64,000 nucleotides of DNA from Chitinophagales bacterium (GCA_019694975.1 JAIBAY010000004.1:248001-312000); one strand, 5' to 3'; positions 25,466 to 34,943 are shown, counted from the stretch's first letter. The notes: a model not told the origin generated them from the letters alone. Made by a program: numbers and translations.

Positions 25466-27571
25466 ATGCCAATGACTTTTACTGCTACGCACTATCTAAG
25501 AAAATTTAGTTATGCTTTAATCCTTTTAATCCCCATTTCATTATGCCATGTTGCATCATCCTTTGGCGCGATTGTTACCGACCTGAAAGCAACGTATCGC
25601 AATGGCCAGGTCTTTCTTACCTGGACCAACCCGGCGGGATCGCAGTTTCAATACAACATTTACCGGAGCACCGCCAAGTTTACAACCAGCAGTCAGCTTG
25701 TTACATCCAAGTTGATGGGATTTGTACGGGATAATTCATCGCAAAATATTCAGCTTTCGGCAGACCTGCCCGGCGATGTATATTATAAAATTGAAGATAC
25801 GGGCCTGCCGCTGAGCAGCACGCAGGGCTTGTATGTGATAACCTGTACCGATAACCTGCCATTCTTTTATGCGGTAACGGTTACCGATCTTACCACATCC
25901 GTAGAGTCAAAAACGGTTACGGTGGGAAAGAACAGCCTATCTGCAGCAGTGAGCGAGACCGTAGCGAAACCAAGGCCGGTATTTCAGCAAACTGTTACTG
26001 CACCGGGCAATGAATTCAAAGACTACTACACACAATTTGTAAATAACCAGGAAACGGCGTTGTATCCTGCCATGAACAGCATCGGTTCATTTGGTTTCAA
26101 TTTTTACCTGACCAAAAGAGGTAGCGCCACATCCTATCCGCTGATTGTGGTTTATGAAGGATCGGGTGCCGCCATCACATCCGGCGCAGGGCTGGATGGT
26201 GATATCACCAATTGTTATGTAATGGGCGTTTATGACTGGCTGCCGTTGCCAAACGGAACATCCGTGGGTATTGGCGACGGAACGTACTTTGCAGGCTACC
26301 ATGAAAATTTCAACATCTATACGGATCAGAATCCGATTCCTGTTGCCGGCACGGTTAAGATGTATTGTCAGCGGCGGTATATAGAAGCCATCCGCTGGGC
26401 GAAGAAATATTTCCCGATTGACTCCACACGTGTTTATACAAAAGGTGTTTCCGCCAGCGGCTATGGCGCATTGCTTACGGGCATCTTTTTCCCGGATGAG
26501 ATCAGTGCTGTATATGCCACGGTAGAGCCCATGTTTGTAAAACCCGTTGGCTCCAAAGGAGAATTGTATGAAGAGATGTGGGGCGCAAGCAGCAGCAACC
26601 TGAACTCCGACATAACAGATCCGGCGACAGGTGCACCCTTATCCGTATACCAGGCATTGGATGCACGCACAATGGTGAACCTCAAAGAAAATTTCAACCT
26701 GCCACTCCTGTTTGATGTGCATGGCAAAAAGGATGTAACCATCACCTGGTCGAGTAAAATTATTTCTTGGTTTGATTCCCTCGAATCGAATCACGTCGGC
26801 GGCGTTTTCTATTGGGATCAGCGCAATCATGGCGGCGACGGAAAAAATTTTCTGCCGGATGAAACCACACCCGATTTTTTCAGGTACCGCTCCAACAAAG
26901 CTTACCCGGCCTTTTCCAATTGCTCAGTGAACCAGGATCCGGGCAATGGTTCGCCATCATCGGGTGCTAAATACGGTGCTATTAATGGTTATCTCGACTG
27001 GGACGACAGCATCACCGACAATATCTGCGACTTCACCATCAATGTTTCCGTAAAGGATTTTTATGTAGGTGGTGTGCTTGATCCGGAACAATACAATTCC
27101 TGTTCAACGGATATTACGTTTCGCCGGATGCAGAATTTTAATCCGGCATCCGGGCAAACCATTAAGTGGAAAAACTTTGATGCATCAAATACCAAGATAC
27201 AGAGCGGGAGTTTTATTTATACCGGCGGGCTGCTCACCATACAGGGGCTGACGGTGAACAAAACAGGCAACAGGATCGAACTGAAGATTGCAAACTGTAA
27301 TAAGGCAGGAAAGGAAACCGACGAATGGACTTCACCGTCACGTGCCACATTCACGCATTCAGCTCAAGGTTATTCCATGGAGTTAATGTCGGCAGAACAG
27401 GGCAAAGGCTGGATTTACCTATACGATCTGACTGGAAGAATCGTCAGCCGCCAGCCGATCAGCTTTTCAGCGGGCATCAACAATTTTGATATTGCATCGC
27501 CCGGCAATGGTATCTTCCTGGTTAGTGTTCAGACACCTGCATGGACACAAACGGTAAAATTGTTTTTCTGA
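25466..27571 (+). CDS. Secreted alpha/beta-hydrolase-like protein with Fn3 module and T9SS tail
   Basis: This 701-residue protein has a signal sequence (HYLRKFSYALILLIPISLCH) and an N-terminal fibronectin III-like module (TDLKATYRNGQVFLTWTNP). Residues about 200-475 look like an esterase-type alpha/beta hydrolase: YPLIVVYEGSG, a nucleophile elbow KGVSASGYGALLTG (G-x-S-x-S-G), a possible acid region LLFDVHGKKDVTI and a histidine in WDQRNHGGDG. The C-terminus (MELMSAEQGKGWIYLYDLTG onward) matches the T9SS sorting-domain pattern. It is likely an extracellular esterase or depolymerase. The catalytic assignment rests on motif reading only and needs structural confirmation. Confidence 0.88.
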   Translation: MPMTFTATHYLRKFSYALILLIPISLCHVASSFGAIVTDLKATYRNGQVFLTWTNPAGSQFQYNIYRSTAKFTTSSQLVTSKLMGFVRDNSSQNIQLSADLPGDVYYKIEDTGLPLSSTQGLYVITCTDNLPFFYAVTVTDLTTSVESKTVTVGKNSLSAAVSETVAKPRPVFQQTVTAPGNEFKDYYTQFVNNQETALYPAMNSIGSFGFNFYLTKRGSATSYPLIVVYEGSGAAITSGAGLDGDITNCYVMGVYDWLPLPNGTSVGIGDGTYFAGYHENFNIYTDQNPIPVAGTVKMYCQRRYIEAIRWAKKYFPIDSTRVYTKGVSASGYGALLTGIFFPDEISAVYATVEPMFVKPVGSKGELYEEMWGASSSNLNSDITDPATGAPLSVYQALDARTMVNLKENFNLPLLFDVHGKKDVTITWSSKIISWFDSLESNHVGGVFYWDQRNHGGDGKNFLPDETTPDFFRYRSNKAYPAFSNCSVNQDPGNGSPSSGAKYGAINGYLDWDDSITDNICDFTINVSVKDFYVGGVLDPEQYNSCSTDITFRRMQNFNPASGQTIKWKNFDASNTKIQSGSFIYTGGLLTIQGLTVNKTGNRIELKIANCNKAGKETDEWTSPSRATFTHSAQGYSMELMSAEQGKGWIYLYDLTGRIVSRQPISFSAGINNFDIASPGNGIFLVSVQTPAWTQTVKLFF

Positions 27572-27741
27572 AGACCATGATAACATTCGATGCAACAGCC
27601 AGCCTCACAATAAGGCAATTGATGGCATGATTTATTTAATGGAAAACACAGCGGTTTTGCAGCACAGATTTATTTTGGATAGTGTTGCCGCTTCCTGTAA
27701 CTTCACAGCAACCGTACTTTCTTTCAGTAAAGCGGTGAACC

Positions 27742-28110
27742 ATGTCGTTGCCATTAAAAATATGGTTGTTCGTGCTGCTGCTGCATCTGCATGCATGTCA
27801 GTCTAACAGCAATGTAATTCAGGGAAAAGTGACTTATATCAACGACACTTCACGGCTTGAGGTGCCTGCCGGCGATGTCACGGTTTATCTGTATCAGTCC
27901 ATCGTGCAATTCCAGGATCATCCTTCCGCCTTTGATAAATCTGCCACAACCGGATCGTCGGGTTATTATTCATTGTTTCCCCTGCAGGACGGCCCCTATT
28001 ATGTGTATGCTGAAAAACTTGATACAAATGGAGCCGTACTGTATGCCACCGGTTCATCCGCCAATGTGGACGGGCATGAGACTAAGATTCTCGATCTGCT
28101 CCTCCATTAG
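27742..28110 (+). CDS. Small lipoprotein with carboxypeptidase-regulatory-like fold
   Basis: This 122-residue protein has a lipobox LHAC after a 17-residue hydrophobic stretch, so it is probably lipid-anchored. The mature part (NVIQGKVTYINDTSRLEVPAGDVTVYLYQ ... SGYYSLFPLQDGPYYVYAEKL) has the beta-sandwich signature of CarboxypepD_reg-like or transthyretin-like domains. No function can be named. It precedes pssA by 73 bases on the same strand. Confidence 0.8.
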   Translation: MSLPLKIWLFVLLLHLHACQSNSNVIQGKVTYINDTSRLEVPAGDVTVYLYQSIVQFQDHPSAFDKSATTGSSGYYSLFPLQDGPYYVYAEKLDTNGAVLYATGSSANVDGHETKILDLLLH

Positions 28111-28183
28111 TCAGGCGGTACACAGCGCACTTCATTTCTGATTCTGAGAATACGCGAGTATCTTCGCCGTCACCTAATTGTAA

Positions 28184-29014
28184 ATGTCACAGCCGGTTTT
28201 TGTCCGTCACATTCCGAATATGTTCACCCTCGGCAACCTGTTGCTTGGTTGTTTGGGTGTCCTCTTTGCGTTCAACGATCACATCTTCCCGATAGAACTG
28301 AAAGAGCTCGATCCGTCGGGCAGCAACCTCGCCGTTATTTTCGGATATAATAACCGGCTTCACCTTTCATCGTTTATGATTTTTGGAGCCGCGGTACTCG
28401 ATTTCTTCGATGGCTTTCTCGCACGGCTGCTGAAAGTCCATTCACCGATTGGCGCGCAGCTGGATTCACTGGCCGACGCAGTCACCTTTGGCGTGTTACC
28501 TACCTGCATCTATTATCAATTGCTGGGCGGTGCCTGGCAGCTGCAACCCGATGCATTGAATATTCCGATAGCTTACCAGTTACCATCGCTGCTGGTGGCG
28601 CTCTGTGCTGTTTACCGGCTGGCAAAATTCAATGTAGATGAAAGGCAGCATACAGGATTCATCGGCCTGGCTACACCGGCCAATGCATTGTTTGCCGCAG
28701 CTCTGCCGCTGATGGTTTTCACGAATGCCTTTCACCTGGCACCTTACATCCTGAACCCATGGTATCTGTATGCTGCCATCGCTTTATTTTCCTGGCTGAT
28801 GGTAGCGGAAATACCCATGTTTGCACTGAAACCAAAATCATACGGCTGGAAGGGAAATGAAGTACTGCTGATTTTCCTGGCCGTCAGCATCTTGCTGATC
28901 ATCGTATTAAAATATGCAGGCATTGCAGCGGTGATATTGCTGTATATCGCCATTTGCCTGGCACAATATTTTTTTGTGAAAAGAAAAGATCCATCGATTA
29001 AAACAGACTACTGA
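28184..29014 (+). CDS. pssA: CDP-diacylglycerol--serine O-phosphatidyltransferase
   Basis: This 276-residue integral membrane enzyme makes phosphatidylserine from CDP-diacylglycerol and serine, the precursor of phosphatidylethanolamine. The CDP-alcohol phosphatidyltransferase signature is complete: DFFDGFLAR, then G-x3-D-x3-D in GAQLDSLADAVTFG. About eight hydrophobic helices are visible, including TLGNLLLGCLGVLFAF and VLLIFLAVSILLIIVLKYAG. The N-terminus VRHIPNMFTLGNLL is typical of the type II PssA of Bacteroidota. It lies 13 bases upstream of purS, probably in one transcript. Just before the gene, TATCTTCG at 28159-28166 is one mismatch from the -7 consensus. Confidence 0.95.
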   Translation: MSQPVFVRHIPNMFTLGNLLLGCLGVLFAFNDHIFPIELKELDPSGSNLAVIFGYNNRLHLSSFMIFGAAVLDFFDGFLARLLKVHSPIGAQLDSLADAVTFGVLPTCIYYQLLGGAWQLQPDALNIPIAYQLPSLLVALCAVYRLAKFNVDERQHTGFIGLATPANALFAAALPLMVFTNAFHLAPYILNPWYLYAAIALFSWLMVAEIPMFALKPKSYGWKGNEVLLIFLAVSILLIIVLKYAGIAAVILLYIAICLAQYFFVKRKDPSIKTDY

Positions 29015-29027
29015 AAACGTTTTCATC

Positions 29028-29276
29028 ATGACATACACTGCCGAAATAAAAGTTATGCCGCTTAAAGAATTACTCGATCCGCAAGGCAAAGCGGTGCTGC
29101 ACGGATTAAATAATCTTGGTATGAAGGAAATGGGCGATGTCCGTATCGGTAAACACATTCAACTGAAGATTGAAGCAGATGATGCCAATGCAGCCAAAAC
29201 GCTTGCCGAAGCAGCCTGCAAAAAACTGCTGGCGAATCCGGTGATGGAATATTTTGAATGCGAAGTGCATGAATAG
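29028..29276 (+). CDS. purS: Phosphoribosylformylglycinamidine synthase subunit PurS
   Basis: This 82-residue protein matches PurS, the small bridging subunit of the PurSQL FGAM synthase in purine synthesis. Visible family features are the start TYTAEIKVMPLKELLDPQGKAV, GLNNLGMKEMGDVRIGK and the ending NPVMEYFECEV. Partners purQ and purL are not in this window. The stop codon overlaps the ATG of the M28 peptidase gene by eight bases. Confidence 0.93.
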   Translation: MTYTAEIKVMPLKELLDPQGKAVLHGLNNLGMKEMGDVRIGKHIQLKIEADDANAAKTLAEAACKKLLANPVMEYFECEVHE

Positions 29277-30633
29277 CAGCCTGGTGAAAAACAGGTATGG
29301 CAGCCTGCCGCTTCGTGCTCTTCAGCATATACCATTGCAGCTGCGATGTTGCCCGCATTGGCTGACGCTGATTGTTTTCATTACAGTATCGGATGTAACC
29401 GCGCAGTCATCTGCCATTGATTATGCCACGAGGGTGATTGATACACTTACTTCATCCGCCATGAACGGAAGAGGTTATGTGGATTCTGCCGACTGGAAAG
29501 CTGCTGAATTTATCCGGCACTCGCTGCAGGAAAGCGGGTTGCAGTCATTTCATGAAAGCTATTACCAGCAATATCCGCTCAGTGTGAATGTTTTTCCGGG
29601 TGCCCTGCATTTTTCGGTGAATGATACGGTATTGTCGCCGGGCAAGGATTTTTTAGTGAATGCCGCTTCAGGCTCCTGCCGCGGAAAATTTGCCACAAGA
29701 AAAATCAGTTTACCGGCAGCAGATACTTCCCGCGCAGCAGTCTATAAACTGTGCAGCGATTTGTCTGAACGAAGCAACCGGCAGATTTTTTTACTTGTTC
29801 CGAAGGATCAGTTTACGGTGGCGCAGTATGCGAATTGGCAAGAGTCGCTGCAAACAACAAATGCATTCGGCGCAAAAGGTGTGGTGGAATATTCAGCGGA
29901 TAAGCTCACCTGGCATGCTTCGCAGGAACAATTGCCATGGTGCTGGCTGCAGGTAAAAGGCAACCTGCCTGCAACCAAAAAAACAGTGGTAACAGTTGAC
30001 ATTGAAAGTAAATGGAAGAAAAACTACAGCAACCAAAATGTGATCGGGTTCGTTAAAGGAACAGCTGTGCCTGATTCCTTCCTGGTATTCACCGCACACT
30101 ACGATCACCTTGGTCAGATGGGCGACAGCACCTATTTCCCCGGCGCGAATGACAATGCCAGCGGCACTTCCATGGTGATGAACCTGGCAAAATATTATAC
30201 GGCGCATCCGCCGAAGTACTCAGTGGCATTTATGTTTTTCAGCGGTGAAGAACTGGGGCTGCTGGGTTCACAGTATTACGTGCATCACCCGCTTTTCCCG
30301 TTAGGTAACATTAAATTTTTAGTAAACCTTGATATTGTCGGAACAGGAGATGAAGGCATTAAAGTGGTAAACGGCACTGAATTTCCACAGCCGTTCAGGC
30401 AACTGGTTGTGCTGAATGAAAAAGAGCAACTGCTGAAAGTTGTTTCCCCGAGAGGCAAGGCCGCCAACAGTGATCACTATTCGTTTTTTGAAAAGGGAGT
30501 TCCCTGCTTTTTCATCTATACCATGGGCGGCATTGCGGCTTACCATGATGTGTATGACCGTGCGCAGACACTGCCGTTAACCGCTTATGATAACCTGTTC
30601 CGGTTGCTGACAGAATTTGCCGGCACTTTTTAA
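29269..30633 (+). CDS. Secreted M28-family zinc aminopeptidase
   Basis: The ATG at 29269 overlaps the purS stop by eight bases; a TTG at 29254 is an alternative. The 454-residue product has a hydrophobic segment (WLTLIVFITVSDVTAQ) serving as signal peptide, somewhat far from the N-terminus. The M28 two-zinc centre is visible: HYDHLG and GANDNASGTSMV (His and bridging Asp), SGEELGLLGS (general base Glu-Glu), NLDIVGTG (Asp) and NSDHYSFFEKGVPCFF (His). A PA-like insert probably precedes the catalytic domain. It is a likely periplasmic aminopeptidase; specificity is unknown. Confidence 0.93.
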   Translation: MNSSLVKNRYGSLPLRALQHIPLQLRCCPHWLTLIVFITVSDVTAQSSAIDYATRVIDTLTSSAMNGRGYVDSADWKAAEFIRHSLQESGLQSFHESYYQQYPLSVNVFPGALHFSVNDTVLSPGKDFLVNAASGSCRGKFATRKISLPAADTSRAAVYKLCSDLSERSNRQIFLLVPKDQFTVAQYANWQESLQTTNAFGAKGVVEYSADKLTWHASQEQLPWCWLQVKGNLPATKKTVVTVDIESKWKKNYSNQNVIGFVKGTAVPDSFLVFTAHYDHLGQMGDSTYFPGANDNASGTSMVMNLAKYYTAHPPKYSVAFMFFSGEELGLLGSQYYVHHPLFPLGNIKFLVNLDIVGTGDEGIKVVNGTEFPQPFRQLVVLNEKEQLLKVVSPRGKAANSDHYSFFEKGVPCFFIYTMGGIAAYHDVYDRAQTLPLTAYDNLFRLLTEFAGTF

Positions 30634-30680
30634 CCCATGCCATTCGTTGTTTGTGCACCTTGTAATGTTTAATACCGTTC

Positions 30681-31346
30681 ATGCTCTATATCGTACCCAC
30701 ACCCATCGGCAACCTTGAAGACATGACACTGCGCGCCATCAGGGTGCTGAAGGAAGCGCAGCTGATACTGGCCGAAGACACACGCAAGTCGGGGATTTTG
30801 CTGCAGCATTTTGCAATTGACACCAAAATGATTCCCTACCATCAGCACAACGAGCATGAAGTAACGGCGCAACTGGTGCAACGCCTGAAGCATGGCGAAC
30901 AACTGGCCATGATTTCCGATGCCGGCACTCCCGGCATTTCCGATGCAGGTTACCTGCTGGTGCGCGAATGTGTAAAGGAAAATGTTCCGGTCACGTGTTT
31001 GCCCGGCGCCACTGCATTTGTGCCGGCACTGCTGGTTTCGGGATTTCCTGCCAGTGAATTTCTCTTTGCCGGCTTCCTCCCGCAAAAAAAAGGAAGGCAG
31101 ACAAGACTGAAATCGCTGGCTTTGGAAAAACGTACCATCATCCTCTATGAATCACCGAACCGGCTCGATAAATTGCTGGAAGAGCTGTGCGAATTTTTCG
31201 GGGCACACCGGAAAATAAGTGTATCCCGCGAACTGACTAAAATGTTTGAAGAAACACAGCGAGGCACGGCCACTACCTTGCTTTCGCATTATAAAACCAA
31301 ACCGGTGAAGGGTGAGATTGTAGTGGTAATTGAAGGAGCGGGCTGA
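30681..31346 (+). CDS. rsmI: 16S rRNA (cytidine1402-2'-O)-methyltransferase
   Basis: This 221-residue tetrapyrrole-methylase-fold enzyme 2'-O-methylates C1402 of 16S rRNA. Family motifs are LYIVPTPIGNLEDMTLRAIRVL, LAEDTRKSGILLQHF, MISDAGTPGISDAGYLLV, PGATAFVPALLVSGFP and LYESPNRLDKLLEEL. The C-terminus ends at KPVKGEIVVVIEGAG; the C-terminal HTH extension found in some proteobacterial proteins is absent, as is usual in this phylum. lnt begins 28 bases downstream. Confidence 0.95.
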   Translation: MLYIVPTPIGNLEDMTLRAIRVLKEAQLILAEDTRKSGILLQHFAIDTKMIPYHQHNEHEVTAQLVQRLKHGEQLAMISDAGTPGISDAGYLLVRECVKENVPVTCLPGATAFVPALLVSGFPASEFLFAGFLPQKKGRQTRLKSLALEKRTIILYESPNRLDKLLEELCEFFGAHRKISVSRELTKMFEETQRGTATTLLSHYKTKPVKGEIVVVIEGAG

Positions 31347-31374
31347 CTGTTTATTACAACTTACATCGAAGCAC

Positions 31375-33006
31375 ATGCGTAAATCAACTAAATACTTTCT
31401 TGCCATCTCCGCCGGCATCTTACTGTGGTTAGCATGGCCGCCACTGCCTTTTTTTCCTTTGTTGTTTATCGGCTTCGTGCCTGTTCTCTGGCTCGAGGAT
31501 ACCTGTGGCAAGGCCGCTCATTCCGCAGGAAATTTTTTCGGTTACAGCTATCTCGCTTTGTTCATATGGAATATCGGCACAACGTGGTGGGTCGGTGCCA
31601 CCTATTTTGGAACCAAAGATATCTCTACCGCTTTTGCCGGAATTTTTGCCAACACCGCCAACCCGTTGCTTATGTGCATTCCCTTGCTTGGCTTTCACCG
31701 CACCAAGAAGCAACTCGGTGAAACGTGGGGCTATGTTTCACTGGTGGCCTACTGGATCACCTTCGAATACATTCACCTGCGGTGGGATCTCACCTGGCCG
31801 TGGCTTACACTGGGCAATGGCTTCGCGCAGTTTCCACAGGTGGTGCAATGGTATGAATACACTGGCGTCTTTGGCGGAACAGCCTGGATATTGACTGCCA
31901 ATATTCTTATTTATCAGTTGATAAAAGGGAGTGTGCAAAGCGCACAGCCTTCGGCAAAGGAGCGAAAATTATTCAGCAAAAATTATTTGCCGGTTGCATT
32001 GCTGATACTTTTGCCGGTTGCCTTTTCCCTGGCTGTTTATTTTTCCTACCGGGAAAAAGGCGCAGGTAAAGAAGTGGTGTTGATTCAACCCAATATTGAT
32101 CCATACAATGAAAAATTCGACTTCACCACGCTGGATAAACAACTGGACGCCTTGTTGCAGCTCTCCCAAAAAAGCATTGATGCAGAAACGGATTACCTGG
32201 TATGGCCTGAAACCGCAATTCCGCAGGGAATATTTCTCAATGACCTTTCCGCCGATAAAACCATTGACGCACTCAAACAATTTTTGTTGCCGTATCCGCA
32301 GCTGAAGCTGGTTACCGGCATAAATGCTTACAAAAAGTATGATACCAAAGAAACTGTTACCGCGCGTTATGCCGCTAATGGTCATTTCTGGTATGATGCG
32401 TTTAACACAGCCATACAGCTTGATTCATCCGGCAACATTCCGGTCTATCACAAATCAAAGCTGGTTCCGGGAGTGGAACAAATGCCCTATCCGCAACTCT
32501 TCAGATTTTTAGAGCCGCTGGCCATTCAGATGGGAGGCATTAGCGGCAGCCTTGGAAAACAGGAACACAGAGATGTTTTTCGTGACGCCGATTCCACCGG
32601 AGTGGGTCCGATGATTTGTTACGAATCCATCTATGGAGAATATACAACCGAATATGTGCGGCGTGGCGGCAATCTTTTATTTATCATCACCAATGACGGC
32701 TGGTGGGGAAATACGGCCGGCTACAGGCAGCACCTTCAATATGCCAGGTTGCGGGCCATTGAGACAAGAAGAGATGTGGCACAGGCTGCAAACACCGGCA
32801 CTTCCGCCTTCATCAATCAGCGTGGTGATGTTTCACAGGCCACAGCGTGGTGGAAGCCGGCAGCCATAAAAGCAACTTTACATGCAAACACAGCATTCAC
32901 TTTTTATGTTCGCTATGGTGACTATATCGGAAGGGCAGCCATATTGATGAGTATTTTGCTGGCGCTCCTTGCATGGGCGAAACGGGCAGGAATTAAGCAG
33001 ATTTAA
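31375..33006 (+). CDS. lnt: Apolipoprotein N-acyltransferase
   Basis: I chose the ATG at 31375 (MRKSTKYFLAISAG) over an in-frame TTG upstream. The 543-residue inner-membrane enzyme adds the third acyl chain to lipoproteins. Several N-terminal membrane helices precede a nitrilase-type periplasmic domain. The catalytic triad is visible as the Glu of VWPETAIPQG, the Lys of YHKSKLVPGVEQMPY and the Cys of GPMICYESIYGEY. The late segment ITNDGWWGNTAGYRQHLQYARLRAIETRR is diagnostic. Several lipoproteins of this window would be its clients. Confidence 0.96.
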   Translation: MRKSTKYFLAISAGILLWLAWPPLPFFPLLFIGFVPVLWLEDTCGKAAHSAGNFFGYSYLALFIWNIGTTWWVGATYFGTKDISTAFAGIFANTANPLLMCIPLLGFHRTKKQLGETWGYVSLVAYWITFEYIHLRWDLTWPWLTLGNGFAQFPQVVQWYEYTGVFGGTAWILTANILIYQLIKGSVQSAQPSAKERKLFSKNYLPVALLILLPVAFSLAVYFSYREKGAGKEVVLIQPNIDPYNEKFDFTTLDKQLDALLQLSQKSIDAETDYLVWPETAIPQGIFLNDLSADKTIDALKQFLLPYPQLKLVTGINAYKKYDTKETVTARYAANGHFWYDAFNTAIQLDSSGNIPVYHKSKLVPGVEQMPYPQLFRFLEPLAIQMGGISGSLGKQEHRDVFRDADSTGVGPMICYESIYGEYTTEYVRRGGNLLFIITNDGWWGNTAGYRQHLQYARLRAIETRRDVAQAANTGTSAFINQRGDVSQATAWWKPAAIKATLHANTAFTFYVRYGDYIGRAAILMSILLALLAWAKRAGIKQI

Positions 33007-33212
33007 AGTGTCGCATTAAACGGATAGTGTATCCGTGTAACGCTCACACGGGCAAGTCCTGGCAATGCCCCGGGGCAGGGAAGACTTGTGCCTGCCTTCC
33101 TAAAGCCATGTATCCACCCTTCCTTGCTGCTTTGTTCCACATTGTTTTAATTTGAGCAGGCAAGACGCCATAAGCAATTAATACAAACGTTAAGTTTAAA
33201 AAATTATCAAAA

Positions 33213-34004
33213 ATGAATCTGGAGATCATTTGCCGCCAGGCAGCAGACATTGCCCGTCAGGCAGGCGCTTTCATCAGGGAAGAGCGAAAAAAGTTTGCAC
33301 AGTCGAGCGTCGAGCAAAAGGGTGAACGCGATCTTGTTTCTTACGTGGATGTGACTGCAGAAAAAATGATTGTGCAGGGATTGCGCGCTGCCTTACCCGA
33401 TGCTGGTTTTTTAACAGAAGAGAAAACGGTGGATGACACCGGAACGGATTTAAGATGGATCATTGATCCGCTGGACGGTACCACTAATTTCATTCATGGC
33501 ATACCCTTATTTGCAGTCAGCATTGCACTGCTTCAAAAAAATGAATTGCTGGTGGGTGTTGTGTATGAAGTAAACCTGGATGAATGTTTTTATGCCTGGA
33601 AGAACGGGGGCGCTTTTCTCAATGGAAATAAAATCAGTGTAACAGCGACGGATGCGCTGCGAAATGCACTATGTGCAACCGGCTTCCCCTATAAAAGTTT
33701 TACGCACATGGATCGTTTCTTTAACACGCTGAAGTACCTGTTTCAAAACAGTCATGGTGTCCGCCGGTTGGGGTCAGCAGCGGTGGATATGGTTTATGTT
33801 GCCTGCGGAAGGCTGGATGCTTTTTATGAATACAACCTTAATGCCTGGGATATTGCAGGTGGCGCGCTGGTTGTAAAAGAAGCAGGCGGACAGGTTTCAG
33901 ATTTCAGCGGCGGTGAAAATTATTTGTTCGGAAAGGAATTAATTGCGACGAATAAATCGCTGCATGCTGAATTCCTCGGTTGTGTTGTTAATCCTCCTGC
34001 GTAA
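33213..34004 (+). CDS. suhB: Inositol monophosphatase family protein
   Basis: This 263-residue protein is a lithium-sensitive phosphatase family member. Metal-binding motifs are EEKTVDD, WIIDPLDGTTNFIHGIP and the late WDIAGGALVVKEAGG. Members include inositol-1-phosphatase and the 3'-phosphoadenosine-5'-phosphate phosphatase CysQ; the PLDGTTNFIHG form is closer to SuhB/IMPase. It lies 126 bases upstream of cysH, so a role in sulfur metabolism is possible but unproven. The substrate cannot be fixed from the sequence. Confidence 0.92.
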   Translation: MNLEIICRQAADIARQAGAFIREERKKFAQSSVEQKGERDLVSYVDVTAEKMIVQGLRAALPDAGFLTEEKTVDDTGTDLRWIIDPLDGTTNFIHGIPLFAVSIALLQKNELLVGVVYEVNLDECFYAWKNGGAFLNGNKISVTATDALRNALCATGFPYKSFTHMDRFFNTLKYLFQNSHGVRRLGSAAVDMVYVACGRLDAFYEYNLNAWDIAGGALVVKEAGGQVSDFSGGENYLFGKELIATNKSLHAEFLGCVVNPPA

Positions 34005-34129
34005 CAAGGAATGGAAGCAGGAATCGCCGCGTGAAGCATGAGCCTGGCAGCTGACTTACTTTTTACGTCATGATGGGCATCGCAGTATATTTACATTGTA
34101 AATCCGGATGAATTTTCAAAATCTGTCAC

Positions 34130-34789
34130 ATGGAATTCAATGCCATCAAAGATAAAATCATCGCCTACCGGGAAAACGGGTTGAAGATGTTCACGACGTC
34201 TTCTTTTCAGACGCACAGCCTGGTGCTGCTGCATATCATCAGCCGCGTTGACAAATCCATTCCGGTTTTTTTTATTCATACCGGCTATCATTTTCCTGAA
34301 ACAGTTGCTTTCAAAGACCACATCGCGAAAATGTTTGCACTGGATGTACGCAATGTTTTTCCGTTAACGCCCAAGAGCATGCAAAAAGACGCGGGAGGTA
34401 AACTCTTGTTTGCTTCCGACCCTGATTACTGCTGCTACCTGAATAAGACACAGCCACTCGAACCGGTGCTTGCCGCGCATGATGTCTGGATCAACGGTGT
34501 ACGCGGCGATCAGAGTGATGTAAGAAAAAGTTTCAAGACCGAAGAACCGGCGCCATTCAATACCATCCGTTTTCATCCGATGCTCGACTGGTCGCCGAAG
34601 ATGATTTACGCCTATCGCAAAGAATACAATATTCCTCATCATCCGCTGGAAGACAAAGGCTACTTCAGCATCGGTTGCGAGCCGTGCACGCGTAAATTGG
34701 AAATGGAAACCGGTTCGCGTGAAGGACGATGGTTTGGGCTGAAGAAAACAGAGTGTGGCCTGAACACCGACCTCGTCGGCACGAAATAA
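34130..34789 (+). CDS. cysH: Assimilatory (phospho)adenylylsulfate reductase, Fe-S type
   Basis: This 219-residue enzyme reduces activated sulfate to sulfite. The PP-loop region reads TTSSFQTHSLVLLHI, then FFIHTGYHFPETVAF. Two cysteine pairs, Cys101-Cys102 (DYCCYLNK) and Cys183/Cys186 (GCEPCTRKLE), form the 4Fe-4S site that marks APS-using reductases rather than E. coli-type PAPS reductases. The catalytic cysteine is Cys209 in KTECGLN near the C-terminus. It therefore probably uses APS from the Sat enzyme encoded at the right edge of the window. The lysine-rich C-terminus is complete. Confidence 0.94.
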   Translation: MEFNAIKDKIIAYRENGLKMFTTSSFQTHSLVLLHIISRVDKSIPVFFIHTGYHFPETVAFKDHIAKMFALDVRNVFPLTPKSMQKDAGGKLLFASDPDYCCYLNKTQPLEPVLAAHDVWINGVRGDQSDVRKSFKTEEPAPFNTIRFHPMLDWSPKMIYAYRKEYNIPHHPLEDKGYFSIGCEPCTRKLEMETGSREGRWFGLKKTECGLNTDLVGTK

Positions 34790-34935
34790 AAAAACGAACA
34801 GGAATAAATATCAGTTGACCGCAGCCGGCTCATATATTTCACCTGGCTGGATAGGATGCAGCATTTGATTAATCCATCTATCCGCTTACGATTTAACGAT
34901 CGCCGTCGCTCGCAAGCCGCTCCCGATTATTTAAA

Positions 34936-34943
34936 TACCTTTG
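34936..34943 (+). promoter_or_regulatory. Candidate -7 promoter box (TACCTTTG) of the DedA gene
   Basis: A perfect match to the Bacteroidota -7 element TAnnTTTG ends 16 bases before the DedA start codon, implying a very short leader. No well-spaced TTG is seen upstream. Confidence 0.4.
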
